Source: CAMYLR01 sp039590215
GTDB taxonomy: Bacteria; Gemmatimonadota; Gemmatimonadetes; JACCXV01; JAHWKZ01
DNA: 17,868 nt
Assembly: GCA_039590215.1 (NCBI GenBank)
Contig: JBDHFX010000022.1
Span: 1 to 17,868, forward strand
Reading direction: 5' to 3'
The translations under genes and the position numbers were made by a program. The notes beneath the pieces are model-generated. The model saw only the letters and a list, made by a program, of their open reading frames with translations, had not been told where the DNA came from and searched no databases. Below are positions 13,809 through 17,868 of the stretch, in pieces (position 1 is the stretch's first letter; the number at the start of each line of letters is the position of its first letter).

Positions 13809-15752
13809 ATGCCCCGCGGTTTCTTGCTCACCGCCCTTCTCTCGCTCGGACTGGCCACCACAATCAATGCCCAGGATGCGGGCGTGACTCGGATCGAGAT
13901 CTCCCCCGACACGCTGCGATTGAAGGTCGGCGAGACGGCGGTGCTCCAGCTGGTGGCGTTCGACGCCGAGGACAATCCGGTTGCGCCGCCCGACGTGGGC
14001 TGGTTTGCCGGCTGGGAAAACACTCGCATCGATCAACGGGGAAACATCGAGGCGGTCAATGTCGGCAAGACGGTGGCCGGCGCCGCGGCCGAGGGTGTTA
14101 CCGACGCGAACGGAGAGCAACTGATCGATCGCATCGTCATCATCGTCGATCCCGGCGATCCCGCGGATATCCGCATCGTCGCGCCCGAGTCTCCGCTCCC
14201 GGCGGGGTCGTTTGTTGACGTAGACGCCGTCGCCGTCGACGCGACCGGCAACGAACTCTGGACCCACCCCGTTACGCTTGAATCGAGCGACCCAAGCGTC
14301 CTTCAAGTCACGGGTAATGCGCTTATCCTCGGCCAACCTGGCACCGCTAAGCTGATTGCTCGTGCGGGCGAAACGGCGCGCGAGGTAACGGTAGCGGTAA
14401 CTGAGCCCGGCAGTGGTTCACTGTCGCTCCGGGCCGACCGGTCGCACGCCCGCACCGGCGAAGCGGTCAAGCTCACGCTGACCGATGGCAACATCGAGAT
14501 CGGTCATCCCCGCTGGTGGGTAAGCCCGAGCGGAGCAGCGGTCGAGACCGACAACTACTTCGTCGCCGAGAACCCCGGGACCTACCAGGTCGCAGCCACT
14601 CTGGGGGATCGTAACGCTACGACGACGATCGAGGTCGAGCCCCGCGACCTCAAGGGCGGCTGGCTCAAGGTCGGTCACGTCACCTCGCCCGCTCGGACAA
14701 GCGACTTATGGGTGTTTGAGGGTCAGGACGGACGCGACTACGCGTACTTCGGATCGTTTGGTGCGCAGATGCGAGCCTATGACGTTACCGACCCGGCCAA
14801 CCCGGTGTTCACTGACTCGGTTGTCGTGTCCGGGCGTCGTGTGAACGACGTCAAGGTCAACGACGACGCCTCGGTCGCCGTGATCACGCTCGAGAACGAT
14901 CCGACCCGCAGAAATGGGATCGTCACGCTCGACATCACCGACCCCGCGCATCCCCAGATCCTGACCCATTTCTACGACGGACTGACCGGCGGAATCCACA
15001 ATACCTATCTGGTGGGCGACCTAGTGTACGCGGTCAACGACGGAACCCGCGACGTCCATATCCTCGACATATCCGACCCCGCGAATCCCAAACAGGTCGG
15101 ACGCTGGGGGCTCGATACGAAACGCAAGGCGCTCCACGATCTCTGGATCGACGACGGGCTGGCGTACCTCTCGTACTGGGACGATGGGCTGGTGATCATC
15201 GACGTCGGCAAGGGGATCGCCGGCGGCACGCCAACCGAGCCCCAATTCGTGAGCCGCATAAACTACCCGAGCGGAAACACCCACGTGGCATGGCCGTGGA
15301 AGAACTACGTCTTCCTAGGCGACGAGATCTTCCCCAGTCGTTACAGCCCGGACGCGCCTCGCGATCCACGCGGATTCATGCACGTGATCGATGTTTCCGA
15401 TCCGTTCAGTCCGCGCGAGGTGGGCAAGTACGAGGTTCCGGAAGGCGGCACCCACAACTTCTGGGTGCACGAGGACATACTGTACATTGGCTACTACCAG
15501 CGCGGGTTGAGGGCGATCGATCTTTCCGGTGGACCGTTGCGCGGTGATCTGTACCGGCAGGGTCGTGAGATCGATTACTTCATGACCCAGACCAACGATC
15601 CGACCAAAGCGTACGAACCGAACCAGGTCAACAGCACGAACGTCTGGGGCGCGATGTGGCACAAGGGACATGTGTACGCGATCGACACCAACTCTGGACT
15701 ATGGATCATGAAGCTCGACCTGCCCGAAGAGGAGGAGATCGCGCTGCGTTGA
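13809..15752 (+). CDS. Secreted LVIVD-repeat beta-propeller protein with Ig-like (Big2-type) domains
   Basis: This 647-residue exported protein has a signal peptide (1-21, ending INA before QDAG). Residues about 24-278 form roughly three bacterial Ig-like units. The first two start with a Big2-type pattern (RIEISPDTLRLKVGETAVLQ near 28; IRIVAPESPLPAGSFVDVDA), and the third starts SLSLRADRSHARTGEAVKL. Residues about 285-640 are an LVIVD-type propeller with repeated blades such as AYDVTDPANPVFT, LDITDPAHPQIL, ILDISDPANPKQVG, GLVIIDVGKG, VIDVSDPFSPREVG and GLRAIDLSGG. LVIVD proteins are surface or periplasmic and of unknown function, perhaps adhesion or ligand binding. AAGGAG lies 7 nt before the ATG. 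The stop is 3 bp from the convergent barrel gene. Confidence 0.88.
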   Translation: MPRGFLLTALLSLGLATTINAQDAGVTRIEISPDTLRLKVGETAVLQLVAFDAEDNPVAPPDVGWFAGWENTRIDQRGNIEAVNVGKTVAGAAAEGVTDANGEQLIDRIVIIVDPGDPADIRIVAPESPLPAGSFVDVDAVAVDATGNELWTHPVTLESSDPSVLQVTGNALILGQPGTAKLIARAGETAREVTVAVTEPGSGSLSLRADRSHARTGEAVKLTLTDGNIEIGHPRWWVSPSGAAVETDNYFVAENPGTYQVAATLGDRNATTTIEVEPRDLKGGWLKVGHVTSPARTSDLWVFEGQDGRDYAYFGSFGAQMRAYDVTDPANPVFTDSVVVSGRRVNDVKVNDDASVAVITLENDPTRRNGIVTLDITDPAHPQILTHFYDGLTGGIHNTYLVGDLVYAVNDGTRDVHILDISDPANPKQVGRWGLDTKRKALHDLWIDDGLAYLSYWDDGLVIIDVGKGIAGGTPTEPQFVSRINYPSGNTHVAWPWKNYVFLGDEIFPSRYSPDAPRDPRGFMHVIDVSDPFSPREVGKYEVPEGGTHNFWVHEDILYIGYYQRGLRAIDLSGGPLRGDLYRQGREIDYFMTQTNDPTKAYEPNQVNSTNVWGAMWHKGHVYAIDTNSGLWIMKLDLPEEEEIALR

Positions 15753-15755
15753 GCT

Positions 15756-16604
15756 CTACTTGTCTGGTTCGAACGCGTCAAACGCGTAGGTCACGCCAAA
15801 CGTCAGACCAAACTCGGGGTCGTCGTCGCCCATGCCGATGATCGTGCCGACGTCAAAGCGGATCGGATCGGACCGAAAGCGGGCCCCCAGCCGAATCTGC
15901 CCCCTGTCTTCGGTGCCCGCTGGTGCCTCGTCCTTGACGTCAACGCGGCCACCGGCTTCGGCCACGAGATCGATCGTGCGACTGGCCCGGTGCGTGATCG
16001 AAAGGGCAACGGTCAACACATCGTTCTGACGAGCCGCCTCGGTGGGGAGCGCGAGAACCGCCGTACCGAGATTTCCAACGATCCGAGTACGACCGAGGTT
16101 CTTCCCAGCCAGTAAGGTGAGGAACCAATCGAAGGTGTCGTTCCCGAGCCCGCTTTCGTTGCTGGCTGACGGCAGTCGAGTAGCGACGCGAAAACCGATT
16201 GCTGGCGCGCGACGGGTTTCCCTCCGCAGCAATATCTTGGTCGCGATTACCAGATCGTTAATGTCCGTGGTCGTGTCGCCGGTGAAATCGAGTTCGTCGG
16301 CCAACGGTGCCTCTGTCGCCGTGTCGACAAACAAGATGTTGAACCCGGAGTCGACTTGGAATTCGGCGATCGAGCTCAACCCTATACTGAAGCCCAGGTA
16401 CGGGATCCCCAAGAGATCGCCTTCGAGCCCCGACAGTGGGAACTTGGCTCGATGCTCGTAATTGATACCGGTCTCCACCGACACCTGACCGGGACGAATC
16501 GGCTGCGGATCCTCGGTCAGGAGCGGCCGATGCTGAGCCTGAGCGGACCGACCGCCGACCAGCAGGATCGTCATCACCATGATCATCAAATAGCGCGAGC
16601 GCAC
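15756..16604 (-). CDS. Outer-membrane beta-barrel protein (transporter-like)
   Basis: This 282-residue protein has a signal peptide ending GGRSAQA before QHRPLLTEDPQ. The mature part is a series of alternating amphipathic strands (VSVETGINYEHRA, GIPYLGFSIGLSS, AEFQVDSGFNILF, APAIGFRVATRLPS, FDWFLTLLAGKNL, and the last, FGLTFGVTYAFDAF). The RPLLTEDP beginning resembles outer-membrane proteins loosely annotated as meta-pathway or phenol-degradation transporters; the substrate is unknown. I prefer GTG at 16604: TAGTTT lies 7 nt upstream and the signal peptide is then 23 residues. ATG at 16628 is a conventional alternative adding eight residues. It is divergent from the pgi remnant. Confidence 0.75.
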   Translation of the reverse strand: MRSRYLMIMVMTILLVGGRSAQAQHRPLLTEDPQPIRPGQVSVETGINYEHRAKFPLSGLEGDLLGIPYLGFSIGLSSIAEFQVDSGFNILFVDTATEAPLADELDFTGDTTTDINDLVIATKILLRRETRRAPAIGFRVATRLPSASNESGLGNDTFDWFLTLLAGKNLGRTRIVGNLGTAVLALPTEAARQNDVLTVALSITHRASRTIDLVAEAGGRVDVKDEAPAGTEDRGQIRLGARFRSDPIRFDVGTIIGMGDDDPEFGLTFGVTYAFDAFEPDK

Positions 16605-16611
16605 GGACCGC

Positions 16612-16617
16612 AAACTA
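16612..16617 (-). promoter_or_regulatory. Putative leaderless -10 element of the barrel gene (TAGTTT)
   Basis: Minus-strand TAGTTT is followed by 7 nt and a GTG at 16604 that opens a well-formed signal peptide. It is a copy of the element before the serine operon and argues for the GTG start over ATG 16628, which would place the hexamer inside the coding region. Confidence 0.45.
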
Positions 16618-16666
16618 GAGACCTTCATGGGCACCGCAAAGATGGCTTCGATAACGTTGAGGCGAC

Positions 16667-17691
16667 ATTGAGCGAAACAACACCCCCCTGACCCAACTTC
16701 CAGCTTGGCGTGCACTCGACGCCCACTTCAGGCGGATCGAACCGCTCCATCTGCGGACGTTGTTTGCCGAAGACCCAACTCGTGGCGACCAATTGGTCGG
16801 CGAAGCTGCGGGTCTGTACCTCGACTACTCCAAGAACCGCGTTACAAGAGAGACTCTGCGCCTGCTCCTCGAACTCGCGGAATCCGCTGCACTGACGGAA
16901 CGAATCAACGCGATGTTCCGTGGCAAGCGGATCAACACGACGGAGAAACGCGCCGTCCTCCACGTCGCGCTCCGCGCGCCTCGCGATGGTTCGATCGTCG
17001 TCGACGGCGAGAACGTGGTGCCAAAGGTCCATCGGGTACTCGACCAAATGGCCGCGTTCGCCAACCAGGTTCGGAACTGTTCTTGGAAAAGGTACACCGG
17101 GAAACCGATCCGGAACGTCGTCAACATCGGGATCGGTGGCTCGAGTCTGGGCCCGGTCATGGCCTACGACGCGCTTCGGCACTACAGCGATCGCGCCTTA
17201 ACGCATCGATTCGTATCCAACGTTGACGCCACCGATTTCGCTGAGAGCGTGCGTGACCTCGACCCGGCCGAGACGCTGTTCATCGTGGCGTCGAAGACCT
17301 TCACCACGATCTTTTGACCGCCAACCTGTTCGCACAAGCCGAGGCACTGGCGTTCGGGAAAACCGCCGACGAAGTCAGCGCTGAGGGAGTACCGGAATCC
17401 CAGATCCCGCACCGCACCTTCCCTGGCAACCGACCCACGAACGTGATTCTCGGCACGCGGCTCTCTCTCGCGTTATTGGGCGCGTTGATCGCGCTCTACG
17501 AGCACAAAGTTTTCGTGCAGGGGTCGATATGGCGCGTCAACTCGTTTGACCAGTGGGGTGTCGAACTCGGGAAGGTGTTAGCCAGGCAGATCGCCAGCGA
17601 GCTGGAGGAACCGGCGGAGTCGACGCTCGCCCACGACAGCTCGACCAATGCCTTGATCCGCCGCTACCGCACTGCACGGCCGCCGAGTTAG
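16667..17691 (+). pseudogene. pgi: Glucose-6-phosphate isomerase remnant (internal deletion, frameshift, no normal start)
   Basis: The first part reads NNTPLTQLPAWRALDAHF, YSKNRVT, KRAVLHVALR, VVNIGIGGSSLGP and VASKTFTT, all classic Pgi blocks, then stops at TGA 17315. The reading resumes in another frame at LLTANLFAQAEALAFGK and runs through GNRPTN, LGALIALYEHKVFVQG, SFDQWGVELGK and HDSSTNALIRRY to a stop at 17691. Compared with my memory of E. coli Pgi (549 residues), about 200 residues between SKTFTT and LL(S/T)NFFAQ are gone, including the catalytic Glu of the GEPGTNGQHAFYQ block and the His following it. Before the conserved N-terminus there is only ATT (16667) as a possible start; the first ordinary one, TTG 16760, is internal. 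An invariant-looking Gly in WxGxTG is Arg (WKRYTG). The product cannot be an active isomerase unless the sequence is misassembled. Confidence 0.88.
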
Positions 17692-17699
17692 CCGCTCGC

Positions 17700-17718
17700 A
17701 GCACCTTCCGGAGGTGCT
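17700..17718 (+). other. Hairpin between the pgi remnant and acnA
   Basis: AGCACCT and AGGTGCT form a 7-bp perfect stem with loop TCCGG, 8 nt after the pgi stop and just before acnA. The right arm contains the only SD-like GGAGG upstream of acnA, but it is 16 nt from the GTG, too far for normal use, and its end overlaps the putative -10 TATCTT. It could be a weak terminator; no T tract follows. Confidence 0.35.
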
Positions 17719-17723
17719 ATCTT
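17718..17723 (+). promoter_or_regulatory. Putative leaderless -10 element of acnA (TATCTT)
   Basis: TATCTT ends 7 nt before the acnA GTG (17731), the same spacing as at nadE, the serine operon and the barrel gene. There is no SD at a usable distance and no clear -35. Confidence 0.45.
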
Positions 17724-17730
17724 CCGCTCC

Positions 17731-17868
17731 GTGAACGACTCATTCGGAACCCGTAAACGCCTGTCCGTCAACGGCGACGCGTACTCGATCTGGAGCCTGC
17801 CAGCGCTGGCCACACGGGGACTCGACGTCTCGCGCCTGCCTTACTCGCTCAAGATTCTGCTCGAGAAC
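17731..17868 (+). CDS. acnA: Aconitate hydratase, 5' part
   Basis: The frame opens with GTG at 17731 and runs off the window, giving 46 residues. VNDSFGTRKRLSVNGDAY is followed by IWSLPALATRGLDVSRLP and YSLKILLEN. The pattern of a short polar start, then Y-x-(I/Y)-x-SLP, then a D-(I/V)-x-RLP-x-SLK-(V/I)-LLEN block, is the highly conserved N-terminus of AcnA/IRP-type aconitases, which interconvert citrate and isocitrate in the TCA cycle with a [4Fe-4S] cluster. The cluster cysteines lie beyond the window. The start is supported by the family pattern and by a leaderless-type -10. Confidence 0.88.
   Translation, partial: MNDSFGTRKRLSVNGDAYSIWSLPALATRGLDVSRLPYSLKILLEN

Noticed and set aside
17314..17691. 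The pgi 3' frame as a separate functional small gene
   Set aside because: It starts in the middle of a conserved Pgi helix, has no SD, and contains only the C-terminal fragment of one enzyme.
1..17868. tRNA, rRNA, CRISPR array, IS element or prophage
   Set aside because: I saw no spaced direct repeats, cloverleaf-like segments, transposase or integrase motifs, or phage structural genes on either strand.

Overview
The window is a compact, GC-rich (about 60% or a little more, judged by eye) piece of chromosome from a Gram-negative (didermic) bacterium. Several products carry Sec signal peptides ending in AxA-type cleavage sites, one is a predicted outer-membrane beta-barrel, and one is a periplasmic LTxxQ protein. 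From memory of similar protein architectures (the LVIVD-repeat protein with bacterial Ig-like domains, and barrels beginning 'RPLLTEDP'), Gemmatimonadota is my best guess. This is an inference, and a high-GC gammaproteobacterium or relative is not excluded. I see no tRNA, rRNA, CRISPR array, transposase or phage gene. The region looks like ordinary core chromosome with a few odd items.

Layout. 1-696: the 3' part of a cation/calcium exchanger, convergent with and overlapping the end of nadE (693-2426, minus). nadE is divergent from a MetX-type acyltransferase (2498-3577, plus). Next come two tandem paralogous micro-genes (3691-3888 and 3965-4153), each with a near-perfect Shine-Dalgarno, closed by a strong terminator-like hairpin (4176-4216). 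4298-7976 (plus) holds a CstB-like persulfide dioxygenase/rhodanese, a polytopic membrane protein with a C-terminal helix-hairpin-helix domain, and a secreted protein built from an internal duplication.

13680 down to 7985 (minus) is a six-gene operon: an alpha/beta-hydrolase-OsmC fusion, a SerB-like phosphatase, a class V aminotransferase, SerA, a DUF3291 protein and an LTxxQ (Spy/CpxP-like) periplasmic protein. Four-base stop/start overlaps and short gaps link the genes. The three middle genes encode a complete route from 3-phosphoglycerate to serine, with an alanine-glyoxylate-type aminotransferase in place of canonical SerC. 13809-15752 (plus) is a large secreted LVIVD beta-propeller with Ig-like domains, convergent with an outer-membrane barrel gene (15756-16604, minus). 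16667-17691 (plus) is a broken glucose-6-phosphate isomerase gene: it has no ordinary start codon and has lost roughly 200 internal codons with a frameshift. The window ends in the first 46 codons of an aconitase gene (acnA).

Two themes stand out. First, most transcription-unit heads (nadE, metX, the abh-osmC operon, the barrel gene and acnA) have a TANNNT -10 hexamer 6-7 nt upstream of the start codon and no SD, which points to leaderless transcripts, while genes inside operons and the micro-genes carry SDs. Second, the twin micro-genes look like an uncharacterised secreted-peptide pair: both have a putative signal peptide and both leave a predicted 29-residue mature part with a shared ELGxxTVIxVEA motif. 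They are the best candidate here for something undescribed.
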